Counted from the first letter of the stretch, positions 8,400 to 17,483 are shown. The stretch is DNA of 64,000 nt from Roseivivax marinus (GCF_900109705.1 NZ_FOAI01000009.1:119101-183100), one strand, 5' to 3'. The notes: generated from the sequence alone by a model not told the origin. Numbers and translations are program-made.

Positions 8400-9156
8400 C
8401 GTTGCGACCTCCGCCTTTACCCGCCGCCCCCGCGCCGAGGCGCAGGAGGCACCCGCCACCCTGCTGCCGTTCCGGGCCGAGGGCGTCGCGCTGACCCTCG
8501 GCGGTGCGCGCGTGCTGGACGGGGTTGACCTGACGCTGGCGCCGGGCGGCTGCACGGTGCTGATGGGACCGAACGGCGCCGGCAAGTCGCTGCTTCTGAA
8601 GCTGATGCACGGGCTGACCGCGCCGGACGCCGGCACGCTGTCGTGGAACGGGCTCGGCGCGCAGGCCGCCACTGCCCGCCAGGCGCTGGTGTTCCAGCGC
8701 CCGGTCCTCCTGCGGCGCAGCGTGAAGGCCAATCTCGACTTCGTTCTGAAGGCGCGCGGCGGTGATCGCGGCAGGGTGGCCGAGTTGCTGGAGCACGTGG
8801 GCCTTGCCGACCGCGCCCGCACGCCTGCGCGGCGCCTTTCAGGCGGTGAACAGCAACGTCTCGCACTGGCGCGCGCGCTCGCCACCGATCCCGAGGTGCT
8901 TCTGCTCGACGAGCCGACCGCCAGCCTCGACCCCGGCGCCACGCAGGCGATCGAGCGCATCGTCGCCCGCGCCGCCGCCGCCGGAACCCGCGTGATCTTC
9001 GTCACCCACGATGTCGGGCAGGCGCGCCGCCTCGCCGAGGACGTGGTGTTCCTGCACCGCGGCCGGGTCGTCGATCACGCCCCCGCGGCCCGCTTCTTCG
9101 ACGCGCCCGGCGATCCTGCCGCGCGCGCCTATCTCGACGGCCGCCTGGTCGTCTGA
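8392..9156 (+). CDS. tupC: Tungstate ABC transporter, ATP-binding protein TupC
   Basis: 254 residues. Walker A is GPNGAGKS (about 59-66), the Q-loop lies near VFQRP, the signature is LSGGEQQ (149-155), Walker B is LLLLDEP and the switch His is in VTHD. It energises the TupB channel. The N-terminal ~28 residues (SAFTRRPRAEAQEAPATL) precede the usual ABC start and are poorly conserved in character. The gene starts inside the end of tupB and is followed by tupA after 33 bp. Confidence 0.9.
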   Translation: MSDVATSAFTRRPRAEAQEAPATLLPFRAEGVALTLGGARVLDGVDLTLAPGGCTVLMGPNGAGKSLLLKLMHGLTAPDAGTLSWNGLGAQAATARQALVFQRPVLLRRSVKANLDFVLKARGGDRGRVAELLEHVGLADRARTPARRLSGGEQQRLALARALATDPEVLLLDEPTASLDPGATQAIERIVARAAAAGTRVIFVTHDVGQARRLAEDVVFLHRGRVVDHAPAARFFDAPGDPAARAYLDGRLVV

Positions 9157-9189
9157 GCCCCGCAGACCGGCCCCCCAAGGAAGGACACC

Positions 9190-10035
9190 ATGCCCAACAC
9201 GTTCGCACGCACCGCCGCCATTGCCGCGCTTCTCGCCGGAGCGGCCTCCGGGGCCCTCGCGCAGGAGGACAACGGCTCGATCCTCGTGCAGTCGACCACC
9301 TCGACCGCGAATTCCGGTCTATATGACTATCTTCTGCCGCTCTTCGAGGACGAGACCGGCATCACCGTGAACGTGGTCGCCGTGGGCACCGGGCAAGCCA
9401 TCGAAAACGCCCGCAACTGCGACGGCGACGTGTTGCTGGTCCATGCCAAGCCCGCCGAGGAGAAATTCGTCGAGGATGGTTTCGGCACCGAGCGCACCGA
9501 CCTGATGTACAACGACTTCGTCATCGTCGGCCCCGAGGCGGACCCGGCGGGACTCGACGGCATGGCGGTGGTCGAGGACGCGCTGGCGCTGCTGGCCGAG
9601 CGTTCGGCGACCTTCGCATCGCGCGGGGACGACAGCGGCACCCACAAGAAAGAGCTGTCGCTCTGGTCCGAGGCCGGTATCGACCCGGCGGCGGGTTCGG
9701 GGGACTGGTATCGCGAGACCGGCTCGGGCATGGGCGCGACGCTGAACGCCGCGATCGGCATGGGCGCCTATACCATGACCGACCGTGCCACCTGGATCAG
9801 CTTCGAGAACAAGCAGGATTACGAGATCTTCGTCGAGGGCGACGATGCGCTCTTCAACCAGTACGGCGTGATCCCCGTCTCGCCCGAAGCCTGCCCGTCG
9901 GTGAACGCCGAGGGCGCGCAGACCTTCGCGAACTGGCTCCTGTCGGCCGAGGGCCAGACCGCCATCGGCGACTTCGTGGTGGACGGCCAGCAGCTGTTCT
10001 TTCCGAACGCGCCCGAGGACGACACCGCCAGCTGA
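9190..10035 (+). CDS. tupA: Tungstate-binding periplasmic protein TupA
   Basis: 281 residues with a signal peptide (about 1-25, ending GALAQ). The anion-binding motif STTSTANSGLYDYLLPLF at the mature N-terminus is the TupA hallmark that separates it from ModA and WtpA. Later segments VGTGQAIENARNCDGDVLLVHAK and RGDDSGTHKKE are typical of the family and would complete the oxyanion site. AAGGAAGG lies 5 nt before the ATG. The locus order is permease, ATPase, binding protein, the reverse of the common tupABC order. Tungstate would feed tungsten- or molybdenum-cofactor enzymes; moaA lies elsewhere in this window. Confidence 0.92.
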   Translation: MPNTFARTAAIAALLAGAASGALAQEDNGSILVQSTTSTANSGLYDYLLPLFEDETGITVNVVAVGTGQAIENARNCDGDVLLVHAKPAEEKFVEDGFGTERTDLMYNDFVIVGPEADPAGLDGMAVVEDALALLAERSATFASRGDDSGTHKKELSLWSEAGIDPAAGSGDWYRETGSGMGATLNAAIGMGAYTMTDRATWISFENKQDYEIFVEGDDALFNQYGVIPVSPEACPSVNAEGAQTFANWLLSAEGQTAIGDFVVDGQQLFFPNAPEDDTAS

Positions 10036-10151
10036 TCGGCGGGGCAGGGCGGCGCGGGACCTCTCGCGCGGCCCGCTCGATCGGAATGGCGTTGCCGGGC
10101 AGCCGGCCACACCGCTTCAAGCCATTGCCCGCCCCGACTTGTGAGCGTTGA

Positions 10152-10883
10152 TCAGTCTCCGGCCGCCCGCCTGCGTTCGTCATCCATGACGCGGGGCTTG
10201 TGGCGGGCTTCTCGCAACGCGGCGTCGATCTCGCGCCCCTCGACCGCCGCGGCCGCGACTGCGGACAGCGAGAAGCTCGGAACCGTGGCAACGCCCTGCA
10301 GCGCCGCCCGTGCCAGCATCTGCACCGCAAGCGACACCGCGCGCCCGCCGAGCAGGCCGGGCCCCGGCGCCGGAATGCCCTCGGCCACCTGCCGGCAGGC
10401 CTCGGCATCGGGCGAGACATAGGCCCGGCAGACCATCGGACGGGCGTCGTAGGCGCGGCACGCGCGGGTCTCCGGATCGAGGGCGGGGCAGGCGCGGGCG
10501 GACCAGTCGCGGCCGTCCGGTTCACCGGCCAGCGGAACCAGCGCCCCGTGGAGCGCACGGGCCTCCGCCTCGAAGATCACGGCGCCGTCCTCGCCCGCGA
10601 GGATGCAGCAGAAAGCGCAGCCCGGGGCACAGGCCGCGTCGCGCAGCGCCGCGCTCGTCGCCTGCTGCTCCAGCTCGGCACCGCCGATCCTCAGTGCCGC
10701 CGTGCCGGACTTCAGTTCCCGCGCCACGTCCGCTAGCGCCAGACCGTGCGCATCCGCGGTCTCGAGATAGACGTCGAGCATCCGGCGCGCGCGGTCGGTC
10801 ACGGCGCGGTCCCCGCCGGGCAGCCGGGCGCGGGCCACGCGCTGGCGCAGGTCGGAGATGGAGGCAGGTCGCTTGGAACTCAT
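10152..10883 (-). CDS. YkgJ-family cysteine cluster protein
   Basis: 243 residues. Eight cysteines cluster in a zinc/iron-chelating arrangement typical of YkgJ/Fe-S oxidoreductase-like proteins: C85, C89, C92, C93 (ACAPGCAFCC), then C132, C142, C152 and C163 (ACPALD, ACRAYDARPMVCRAY, EACRQ). The N-terminal ~80 residues and the Ala-rich C-terminus are helical. The metal type and role are unknown. It follows the 10894-11778 gene after 10 bp on the same strand, so they probably share a transcript. It is convergent with tupA. Confidence 0.82.
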   Translation of the reverse strand: MSSKRPASISDLRQRVARARLPGGDRAVTDRARRMLDVYLETADAHGLALADVARELKSGTAALRIGGAELEQQATSAALRDAACAPGCAFCCILAGEDGAVIFEAEARALHGALVPLAGEPDGRDWSARACPALDPETRACRAYDARPMVCRAYVSPDAEACRQVAEGIPAPGPGLLGGRAVSLAVQMLARAALQGVATVPSFSLSAVAAAAVEGREIDAALREARHKPRVMDDERRRAAGD

Positions 10884-10893
10884 CGTAGCGGGC

Positions 10894-11778
10894 TCACGGC
10901 GCGATCACCGTCACGCCCCGCATCCGTTCGAGCGTGAGCATGTCGTCCTCGTAGTCCTCGGTCATCTCGTCGATCACGGCCTCGGTCCAGCCGACGGGAA
11001 TCTCGAGTTCCTCCTCGATCGCCTCGTCGAGGGCGTACTTGTCGAGAAAGGCGATCATCACACGGCGTTTCTGCCGCTCGGTCATGTTGGGATGCGCCGA
11101 GAGGTAGGCGCGGAAGCGCTTCATGCCTTCCGGCACCATGATGTCGGACAGAAGGTCGAACGCACCTCGGATCTTGCGGTTCAGCTCGATTCCCGCCATC
11201 TCGCGCAGGATCTGGCCCCAGATGAGGGGCGTATCCTCGTTGCACCAGACCGTTAGCGCCACGTCCGGATGGGCCGCGCGCAGGCGCCGGACAAGATCGG
11301 ACCAACGCAGCGTGCGCGGGTCGACCCCCGCGACGAAGTCGTAGAAGTCGTTCGAGGGACTTTCGGCGAACAGCGCCGGCAGGAAGGTCGCCGGGTTGCG
11401 GACCCCCATGAAGAGCTCGATCTCGTCGCCCGCGAAGAGCGCCTTGAAGGCGGCGACGCGCTCCTCGGCGCGGGCGTAGAGGACGCCGCCCTGAAGCGCG
11501 AGCTTCGGCACGCAGAAGAAGTTGCGGTTCGACAGGACCATGCGGTCCACGTGCTCGGGATCGTCGGTCAGGATCGCCTCGAGCAGCACCTCGCGTGCCT
11601 CGGGGGCGGGCGTGCCCTGGGCCAACGCGTGCACCGCGTCGGACAGAAGCTGGCGGTAGCGCGAGGGGCCGGGCACGGCGACGCCGTCGTCACGCCAGTC
11701 GGCCGCGTTGCGCGTCAATCCGCGCAGCAGCCTGTCGTCGTCGGTGGCGTGCACGCCGGTGTGAAGGATGACCTGCAT
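10894..11778 (-). CDS. Uncharacterised conserved protein, 294 aa
   Basis: 294 residues with no confidently recognised domain. The N-terminus (MQVILHTGVHATDDDRLLRGLTRN) has a strand followed by a Thr/Gly/His loop and a helix, which recalls the start of sulfotransferase or P-loop folds but lacks a standard Walker motif. Segments such as LSNRNFFCVPK, ELFMGVRNPATFLPALF and LTVWCNEDTPLIWGQIL look conserved and structured. No signal peptide or membrane segment. It forms a two-gene unit with the downstream cysteine-cluster gene and is divergent from the iron-type permease. The sulfotransferase-like idea is only an inference from the N-terminus. Confidence 0.72.
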   Translation of the reverse strand: MQVILHTGVHATDDDRLLRGLTRNAADWRDDGVAVPGPSRYRQLLSDAVHALAQGTPAPEAREVLLEAILTDDPEHVDRMVLSNRNFFCVPKLALQGGVLYARAEERVAAFKALFAGDEIELFMGVRNPATFLPALFAESPSNDFYDFVAGVDPRTLRWSDLVRRLRAAHPDVALTVWCNEDTPLIWGQILREMAGIELNRKIRGAFDLLSDIMVPEGMKRFRAYLSAHPNMTERQKRRVMIAFLDKYALDEAIEEELEIPVGWTEAVIDEMTEDYEDDMLTLERMRGVTVIAP

Positions 11779-11839
11779 CGGGGGCTTCAGATTGCTGCCA
11801 CCCGGACCTATAAGGACCGCCGCGATCCGTCAAACCGCA

Positions 11840-13531
11840 ATGGCCCGAGAGCGTATCCCCGTGACCCACGCCCCCGCCCCAGACCGTGCCGATCCTGCGG
11901 CGACCAAGGCGCCGCGCCGGGGGCTCAACCCGTGGTCCGCGGGCGCGGTTCTGATCGCCGCGCTGGTTCTGGCGCCGATCCTGTCGGTGGTGGGAATCGC
12001 TCTCTTTCCGGACGAGAACATTTGGCCGCACCTGGTGTCTACGACCCTGCCGCGCTACCTCGCCAACACCGGCGTGCTGATGGCCGGCACCGGCCTGCTG
12101 ACCGCCGGGGCGGGCACCGGGGCGGCGTGGCTGATCGCGCGCTACGACTTCCCCTTCCGCGGCTGGCTCGAGTGGCTGTTGCTGCTGCCGCTGGCGATCC
12201 CGGCCTATGTCGGGGCCTACGCGCTGGTGGACTTCCTCGAATATGCCGGGCCGGTTCAGACCGGTCTGCGACAGCTTTTCGGCTGGCAGAGCGCGCGCGA
12301 CTACTGGTTCCCGGAGATCCGCTCCATGGGCGCGGCGATCGTGGTGCTGTCTGCGGCGCTTTACCCTTACGTCTACCTGCTGACGCGTGCCGCCTTCCGC
12401 GAGCAATCCGGCAGCGCCGACGAGGTCGCCCGGTCGCTCGGCGCGGGCGCGCTGTCGCGGTTCTGGCGGGTCGGCCTGCCGCTGGCCCGTCCGGCCATCG
12501 CCGCGGGCGTGGCCATCGTGATGATGGAGGCGGTCAACGATTTCGGCACGGTGGACTATTTCGCGGTCCAGACGCTGACCACCGGCATCTTCTCGGTCTG
12601 GCTGCAATCGGGCAACCCGGGCGGGGCGGCGCAGATCGCCATGGTGATCCTCGCGGTGGTGGTGATCCTCGTGACGCTCGAACGCGCAAGCCGCCGGCGG
12701 ATGCGCTTCTTCATGCTGTCGAAGACCCGCCGCCCGGCGGCCCGCACGCGGCTGACGGGCCTGAAGGGCGCCATGGTGACGGCGCTCTGCGCGTTTCCCT
12801 TCGCACTGGGCTTCGTGCTGCCCACGGGCGTGATCCTGTCGCACGCGCTGGCCAATGCCGAGGAGTGGGCCGACCCGGCGCTGGTCCGCGCGGCGGTGCA
12901 CACGTTGACCGTGGGCGGTATCGCCGCCGTGGTGACGGTCGCGGGCGGCGTGTTCATGGTCTACGGCGTGCGGCTTTCGGGCGCGCGGCTGCCCCGGCTC
13001 CTGATGCCGGTGACGTCGATCGGCTACGCCGCGCCGGGCGCGGTGTTGGGGGTGGGGATCCTGATCCCGCTCGCCGCGCTCGACCACGTGTTGGCTGACG
13101 GCGTCGAGGCCGCGACCGGCATCGACATCGGACTGGTCCTGACCGGCTCGGCCTTCGCGCTGGTTCTGGCCTACGCGGTGCGGTTCTTCGCCATCGCGCA
13201 AGGCGCCGCGGACGCGGCGATGGGGCGGGTGTCGCCGAACCTCGCCCACGCCGCGCGGTCGCTGGGGCGCACCCGCGGGCAGGTGCTGGGCGCGGTCTAC
13301 GCGCCGCTGATCCGCTCGAGCGTGGCCTCAGCGCTGTTGCTGGTGTTCGTCGATTGCGTGAAGGAACTGCCCGCGACGCTGCTCCTGCGGCCGTTCAACT
13401 ACGAGACGCTGGCCACGCGGGTGCACCAGCAGGCGAGCCTCGAGAATCTCGGCGGCGCGGCCCCGGCGGCGATGCTGGTGATTCTCGTGGGGCTGGCCGC
13501 GGTCGGCCTTCTGGCGCGCGCCAACCGCTGA
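11840..13531 (+). CDS. Iron(III)-type ABC transporter permease (fused FbpB-like)
   Basis: 563 residues, about twelve hydrophobic helices, made of two tandem permease domains as in FbpB/SfuB/AfuB. Each half carries an EAA-type cytoplasmic loop: SADEVARSLGAGALSRFWRV in the first, SPNLAHAARSLGRTRGQVLG in the second. No binding protein or ATPase adjoins it, so partners must be elsewhere. The start is uncertain: ATG 11840 has no good Shine-Dalgarno, and GTG 11861 (VTHAPAPD) in the same frame is an alternative. The first ~30 residues are hydrophilic and precede the first helix (AGAVLIAALVLAPILS). Confidence 0.82.
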   Translation: MARERIPVTHAPAPDRADPAATKAPRRGLNPWSAGAVLIAALVLAPILSVVGIALFPDENIWPHLVSTTLPRYLANTGVLMAGTGLLTAGAGTGAAWLIARYDFPFRGWLEWLLLLPLAIPAYVGAYALVDFLEYAGPVQTGLRQLFGWQSARDYWFPEIRSMGAAIVVLSAALYPYVYLLTRAAFREQSGSADEVARSLGAGALSRFWRVGLPLARPAIAAGVAIVMMEAVNDFGTVDYFAVQTLTTGIFSVWLQSGNPGGAAQIAMVILAVVVILVTLERASRRRMRFFMLSKTRRPAARTRLTGLKGAMVTALCAFPFALGFVLPTGVILSHALANAEEWADPALVRAAVHTLTVGGIAAVVTVAGGVFMVYGVRLSGARLPRLLMPVTSIGYAAPGAVLGVGILIPLAALDHVLADGVEAATGIDIGLVLTGSAFALVLAYAVRFFAIAQGAADAAMGRVSPNLAHAARSLGRTRGQVLGAVYAPLIRSSVASALLLVFVDCVKELPATLLLRPFNYETLATRVHQQASLENLGGAAPAAMLVILVGLAAVGLLARANR

Positions 13532-13619
13532 GCACGCCGCGAGACCGGACGACGCTCCCGCGCGAACGCGCGGATCGCCCCGCCCGCCCTCCCTGGAGCG
13601 CCGCGCGAAGGAATGGCCC

Positions 13620-13665
13620 CTTCTTCTCGTCGCGAAATACTCCGGGGTCCGGGGCAGCGCCCCGG
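13620..13665. repeat. Short interspersed motif copy A with adjoining hairpin
   Basis: CTTCTTCTCGT at 13620-13630 is followed by GAAATACTCCGGGG, the same motif as at 20128-20192 and 60058-60089. Directly after it, CCGGGGC (13649-13655) pairs with GCCCCGG (13659-13665). It sits between the convergent permease and ftsB genes, a position suited to 3'-end processing or termination. The rest of the 204-bp intergenic stretch shows no gene. Confidence 0.6.
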
Positions 13666-13735
13666 TCCGGCCGGCAGGCGCGGCCGGTCGAGGTCGTTCC
13701 GCCATCGAAGAGTGCGAACTGTCCCGGGGCGCGCC

Positions 13736-14038
13736 TCAGCGCACAACCACCTCGTCGGCGCGCACGAGGCCCAGCACGTCGCGGGCCTGCTGGTCGAGAA
13801 GGTCGAGATCGAGATACTCGTCCGACAACCGGCGGGTGAGGTTTTCCATCCGCGCGACCTCGGTGTGAAGCTGCGACAGTTCCTCGGCCTGCTGGCGGGT
13901 CTCCACCTCGATCTCGGCGCGGCGGAAGAGGCCGTAATCCCCCTGCACCGCGGCGAAGGTGAAGTAGCCGCCGATCACCAGCGCGCCGACGAAATAGAGA
14001 AGGGCCCCCAGGGCGGGGCGGGGTCTGGAACGGGTCAT
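13736..14038 (-). CDS. ftsB: FtsB/DivIC-type septum formation initiator
   Basis: 100 residues. A short basic N-terminus (MTRSRPRPALG) is followed by one membrane helix (about 11-31) and a coiled coil (about 35-75, FRRAEIEVETRQQAEELSQL and following), then a small C-terminal region. This is the bitopic FtsB/DivIC layout; FtsB joins FtsL and FtsQ in the divisome. Sequence conservation in this family is low, so topology and size carry the call. It lies 134 bp downstream of pgk on the same strand. In many alphaproteobacteria ftsB sits beside glycolytic genes (eno, pdhA), which fits. Confidence 0.8.
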   Translation of the reverse strand: MTRSRPRPALGALLYFVGALVIGGYFTFAAVQGDYGLFRRAEIEVETRQQAEELSQLHTEVARMENLTRRLSDEYLDLDLLDQQARDVLGLVRADEVVVR

Positions 14039-14133
14039 GCTCTGCCTCGCATGCGCCTCTGGACGGGCGCTGTGCGCGCGACCGTGCCACAGGGACGGCG
14101 CGCAGGGAATCCCTTGCGGGCCCGGTTTCGCCT

Positions 14134-14158
14134 GGCGCGCACCCAAGTGGTGCGCGCC
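14134..14158. repeat. Inverted repeat between pgk and ftsB
   Basis: GGCGCGCACC (14134-14143) pairs perfectly with GGTGCGCGCC (14149-14158) around a 5-base loop, 15 bp past the pgk stop. No T tract follows on the minus strand, so it may be a stability hairpin or weak attenuator and not a full terminator. Confidence 0.45.
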
Positions 14159-14172
14159 GGCGACAGGTGGGA

Positions 14173-15360
14173 TCAGCCGAGCGCCGCCACGCCGGGCAGG
14201 GTCTTGCCTTCCATCCACTCGAGGAAGGCCCCCCCGGCGGTGGAGACGTAGGTGAAATGATCCGCCGCGCCGGCCTTGTTGAGCGCCGCGACGGTGTCGC
14301 CCCCGCCGGCCACGGACACGATCTTGCCGGCCTTCGACAGCTCGGCGGCGTGGGCCGCGGCGGCGTTCGTGGCCGCGTCGAAGGGCGCGATCTCGAAGGC
14401 GCCGAGGGGGCCGTTCCAGATCAGCGTCCTGGACCGGTCGAGCACGTCCTGCACATGCGCGACACTGTCGGGACCGGCATCGAGGATCATCGCGTCCGAG
14501 GGGCAGTCCTCCGCCTTGACGATCTCGTGCTCCGCGCCTGCCTCGAATTTGCGGGCGACAACGACGTCACGGGGCAGCAGGATCTCGCAGCCGGTGTCCG
14601 CGGCCTTCTTCGCGATCTCGCGCGCGGTCTCGGCCATGTCGTGCTCGCAAAGCGACTTGCCCACGTCGAGGCCCTGCGCCGCGAGGAACGTGTTGGCCAT
14701 GCCGCCACCGATCACGAGCGTGTCGACACGCTCCACGAGGTTCGACAGCAGGTCCAGCTTGGTCGATACCTTGGCGCCGCCCACGACGGCGCAGACCGGG
14801 CGTTCCGGATCGCCGAGCGCCTTTTCCAGCGCCGACAGCTCCGCCTCCATCAGCCGTCCGGCGCAGGCGGGCAGTTCGCGGGCCAGCGCTTCGGTCGAGG
14901 CGTGGGCGCGGTGGGCGGCGGAGAAGGCATCGTTGCAATAGACGTCGCCAAGCGCGGCCATCTCCTTGGCGAGACCCGCGTCGTTCTTTTCCTCGCCGGG
15001 ATGGAAGCGCGTGTTCTCGAGCAGCAGCACCTCGCCCGGCTGCAACGCGCCGACCGCGGCCTCGGCGGCCGAGCCGCGACAATCGGCAGCGAAGACGACC
15101 CGCGTGCCGAAGGCGTCCTCCAGCGCGGGCACCAGCGGCTCTAGGCTCATCCCGGGAACGACCTCGCCCTTGGGGCGGCCGAAATGCGCCAGCAGGATCG
15201 GCATCCCGCCCTTCGACAGGATGTCCTTCACCGTGGGGACGATGCGCTCGATGCGGGTGGCATCGGTGACGCGGCCGTTTTCCACCGGCACGTTGATATC
15301 GACGCGGGTCAGCACCCGCTTGCCGTCCAGGTCCATCTGGTCGAGCGTTTTCCAGGCCAT
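14173..15360 (-). CDS. pgk: Phosphoglycerate kinase
   Basis: 395 residues, normal for bacterial PGK. It transfers phosphate between 1,3-bisphosphoglycerate and ADP in glycolysis/gluconeogenesis. Visible motifs: [13 protein letters not shown] (substrate Arg), [55 protein letters not shown], and the C-terminal GGGDTVAAL nucleotide loop and [10 protein letters not shown]. The start [16 protein letters not shown] has GAGGGAG upstream on the minus strand. It is divergent from the cyclophilin pair across a 142-bp intergenic region. Confidence 0.97.
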   Translation of the reverse strand: MAWKTLDQMDLDGKRVLTRVDINVPVENGRVTDATRIERIVPTVKDILSKGGMPILLAHFGRPKGEVVPGMSLEPLVPALEDAFGTRVVFAADCRGSAAEAAVGALQPGEVLLLENTRFHPGEEKNDAGLAKEMAALGDVYCNDAFSAAHRAHASTEALARELPACAGRLMEAELSALEKALGDPERPVCAVVGGAKVSTKLDLLSNLVERVDTLVIGGGMANTFLAAQGLDVGKSLCEHDMAETAREIAKKAADTGCEILLPRDVVVARKFEAGAEHEIVKAEDCPSDAMILDAGPDSVAHVQDVLDRSRTLIWNGPLGAFEIAPFDAATNAAAAHAAELSKAGKIVSVAGGGDTVAALNKAGAADHFTYVSTAGGAFLEWMEGKTLPGVAALG

Positions 15361-15502
15361 GCGCGGTTCTCCCTCGTGCGTCATCGTGCGTCGCGCCCCG
15401 ATCCATACCGGCTGCGGCGGGGGCGTCAACAAAGCGGTCCTTGTGGCGGGACGCGGGCGCCTCTACTTGAGTTCCCGAATATTTCCGAAAGGGAGAGGGC
15501 CG

Positions 15503-16009
15503 ATGGCCGAGATCAAGGACCCCGAGAACACCATCCTGATGGAGCTGAAGGGCGGCACCGTCACGATCGAGCTGCTGCCCGACGTGGCGCCCAAGCATGC
15601 CGAGCGCATGAAGGAACTGGCCCGCGCCGGCGCCTACGACAACGTGGCCTTCCACCGCGTGATCGACGGCTTCATGGCGCAGACCGGCGACGTGGCGAAC
15701 GGCAACATGGAGCAGGACTTCAACATCCGCATGGCGGGCACGGGCGGCTCCGAACTGCCGGACCTGCCGGCCGAGTTCTCCAAGCTGCCCCACGACCGCG
15801 GCACGCTTGGCGCGGCGCGCTCGTCGAACCCCAACAGCGCGAACTCGCAGTTCTTCATCAGCTTCAAGGACAACCACTTCCTCAACGGCCAATACACCGT
15901 CTACGGCCGTGTGATCGAGGGGATGGAGCACGTCGACGCGATCACCCGCGGCGAGCCGCCGGCCAATCCCGACCGCATGATCAGCGTGAAGGTGGCCGCC
16001 GATGCGTAA
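15503..16009 (+). CDS. Cyclophilin-type peptidyl-prolyl isomerase, cytosolic
   Basis: 168 residues with no signal peptide, a bacterial cyclophilin. The catalytic Arg is in FHRVIDGFMAQTGD, followed by the LPAEFSKL loop, the ARSSNPNSANSQFFIS segment and FLNGQYTVYGRVIEGM. It catalyses cis-trans isomerisation of X-Pro bonds during folding. GGGAGAGGG sits about 6 nt before the ATG. Its stop overlaps the start of the next gene, a second, exported cyclophilin, so the two are co-translated. Confidence 0.93.
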   Translation: MAEIKDPENTILMELKGGTVTIELLPDVAPKHAERMKELARAGAYDNVAFHRVIDGFMAQTGDVANGNMEQDFNIRMAGTGGSELPDLPAEFSKLPHDRGTLGAARSSNPNSANSQFFISFKDNHFLNGQYTVYGRVIEGMEHVDAITRGEPPANPDRMISVKVAADA

Positions 16010-16550
16010 TCTCCTGATCGCGGCGCTCACGCTCTCGGCCGGGCCGGCGCTGGCCACCGGGCTCGAGATCGACGTCACCGGCGAGGCGCAGGGCACCATC
16101 ACCGTGGACCTGTTCGAGGACGTGGCGCCGCAGCACGTCGAGCGCATCACCACGCTGGGCGAAGAGGGCGCCTACGACAACGTGGTGTTCCACCGCGTCA
16201 TCGACGGCTTCATGGCGCAGACCGGCGACGTCGAGTACGGCAAGGAAGGCGGCGACATGCGCATGGCCGGGCGCGGCGGCTCCGATCTGCCGGACCTGCC
16301 GGCCGAGTTCTCGGACCGCGCGTTCGAGCGTGGCGTGGTCGGCATGGCCCGCTCGCAGTCGCCCGACAGCGCCAACTCGCAGTTCTTCATCATGTTCGAC
16401 GCGGCACCGTTCCTCGACGGTCAGTACACCGTTGTCGGTCAGGTCACCGACGGCATGGACGTGGTCGACTCGATCAAGCGCGGCACCGGCCCGAACGGCG
16501 CGGTGATCGGCCAGCCCGACAAGATGGAAGAGGTTCGCGTCATCCAGTGA
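16002..16550 (+). CDS. Cyclophilin-type peptidyl-prolyl isomerase, exported
   Basis: 182 residues with a signal peptide (about 1-19, LLIAALTLSAGPALAT), so probably periplasmic. The core is nearly the same as in the gene before it: FHRVIDGFMAQTGD, LPDLPAEFSDR, ARSQSPDSANSQFFIM, FLDGQYTVVGQVTDGM. ATG 16002 lies 8 bp inside the upstream gene. The pair looks like a tandem duplication in which one copy gained an export signal, giving isomerases for cytosol and periplasm from one mRNA. Confidence 0.92.
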   Translation: MRNLLIAALTLSAGPALATGLEIDVTGEAQGTITVDLFEDVAPQHVERITTLGEEGAYDNVVFHRVIDGFMAQTGDVEYGKEGGDMRMAGRGGSDLPDLPAEFSDRAFERGVVGMARSQSPDSANSQFFIMFDAAPFLDGQYTVVGQVTDGMDVVDSIKRGTGPNGAVIGQPDKMEEVRVIQ

Positions 16551-16600
16551 CGCGCCCGCCGCGGGGCGTGATCGTCCCGCGGCATCGCCATGGCGTCGCA

Positions 16601-17446
16601 TCAGGCCGCCCAGGACAGCGGCAGCCGGCGCGCCAGCGGAGCCAGCACCTTGTGATGGCCCCACGTGCCCGAGAGCCTGTGGGGCCGGGCGCCGGTGCCC
16701 AGCTTGAACCGCGCGAGCCCGCGTCCGCCCTGCGTGTCGATCGCACCGAGATCGATCTCGCGGACACCGTCGGCTTGAGCCCACAGCATCGCCTCCCACA
16801 GAAGCGCCTGCATGGCGTGGCGCGCACGCCCCTCGGGGCGGCTGTGCGCGACGTGGTAGGTGGCCCCCGGCCCGTGCCGCAACAGGATCAGCCCCGCCAC
16901 CGGACGCCCCGACACCCGCGCTTCGAACAGCACCGCCGTGCCTGGCGAGGTCACCGCCCACGCGACGACGAGCGCCGGCGGCCACGCCGCATAGCCCGCG
17001 CGGCGCGCCTGCGCGGCGTCCGCTTGCAGGAGCCAGTGATCGGCATCCGCAGGCATCGGGACGTGCCGCAGCTCCAGGCCGGTGCGCGCGGCCGCGTTCA
17101 ACCGGTTGCGCCATTTCTGCGCCATCCGTGCGCGCATCGCCGCTTCGGGTCCGAGCGGCAGACGAGCGAGCGTCACCGGTGTCATCAGCGGCCAGTATCC
17201 CGCGCGGCGCAGATCGCCTGGTGAGACCCCTTCGGCATTGAGGAGGGTGACGCAGGGCTCTGCCCCCCGCGCGGCGAGCCAGTCGCGACAGCCCGGACCC
17301 CGCGACACCAGCCGCACCGGAGATGGCCACCGCGGACCGCGCCAGTGCTCGATCCAGCGCAGGCCGGCGTCCTCGCGAGCCGCGACCGGCCAGTCGAGGG
17401 CGCGGGCGGCCCGCAGGAAGGCGTCCGACTGCTGGAAGGCGATCAT
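16601..17446 (-). CDS. GNAT/FemAB-like acyltransferase
   Basis: 281 residues. The C-terminal half has GNAT/FemAB character: a strand with VSGRPVAGLILLRHGPGATYHVAHS, then RHAMQALLWEAMLWAQADGVREIDLGAIDT and GLARFKLGTGARPHRLSGTWG. The N-terminal half is a degenerate related domain, as in FemAB-type double-GNAT proteins. The substrate is unknown. ATG 17446 was taken as start; an in-frame GTG at 17458 is possible. It is divergent from the small 47-residue gene with only 37 bp between them. Confidence 0.75.
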   Translation of the reverse strand: MIAFQQSDAFLRAARALDWPVAAREDAGLRWIEHWRGPRWPSPVRLVSRGPGCRDWLAARGAEPCVTLLNAEGVSPGDLRRAGYWPLMTPVTLARLPLGPEAAMRARMAQKWRNRLNAAARTGLELRHVPMPADADHWLLQADAAQARRAGYAAWPPALVVAWAVTSPGTAVLFEARVSGRPVAGLILLRHGPGATYHVAHSRPEGRARHAMQALLWEAMLWAQADGVREIDLGAIDTQGGRGLARFKLGTGARPHRLSGTWGHHKVLAPLARRLPLSWAA

Positions 17447-17483
17447 GCCGCCATTCACGCTTGGTTAAGTGAATGGGGCCTTA

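Noticed and set aside
11690..13249. A 519-codon minus-strand frame opposite the iron-type permease
   Set aside because: The permease on the plus strand has clear membrane helices and EAA loops; the antisense frame has none of its own.
15470..15495. GAATATTTCCGAAAGGGA before the first cyclophilin as another interspersed motif copy
   Set aside because: The A/T core is similar but the GAAGAAG arm is missing; it is better read as the leader and ribosome-binding site.
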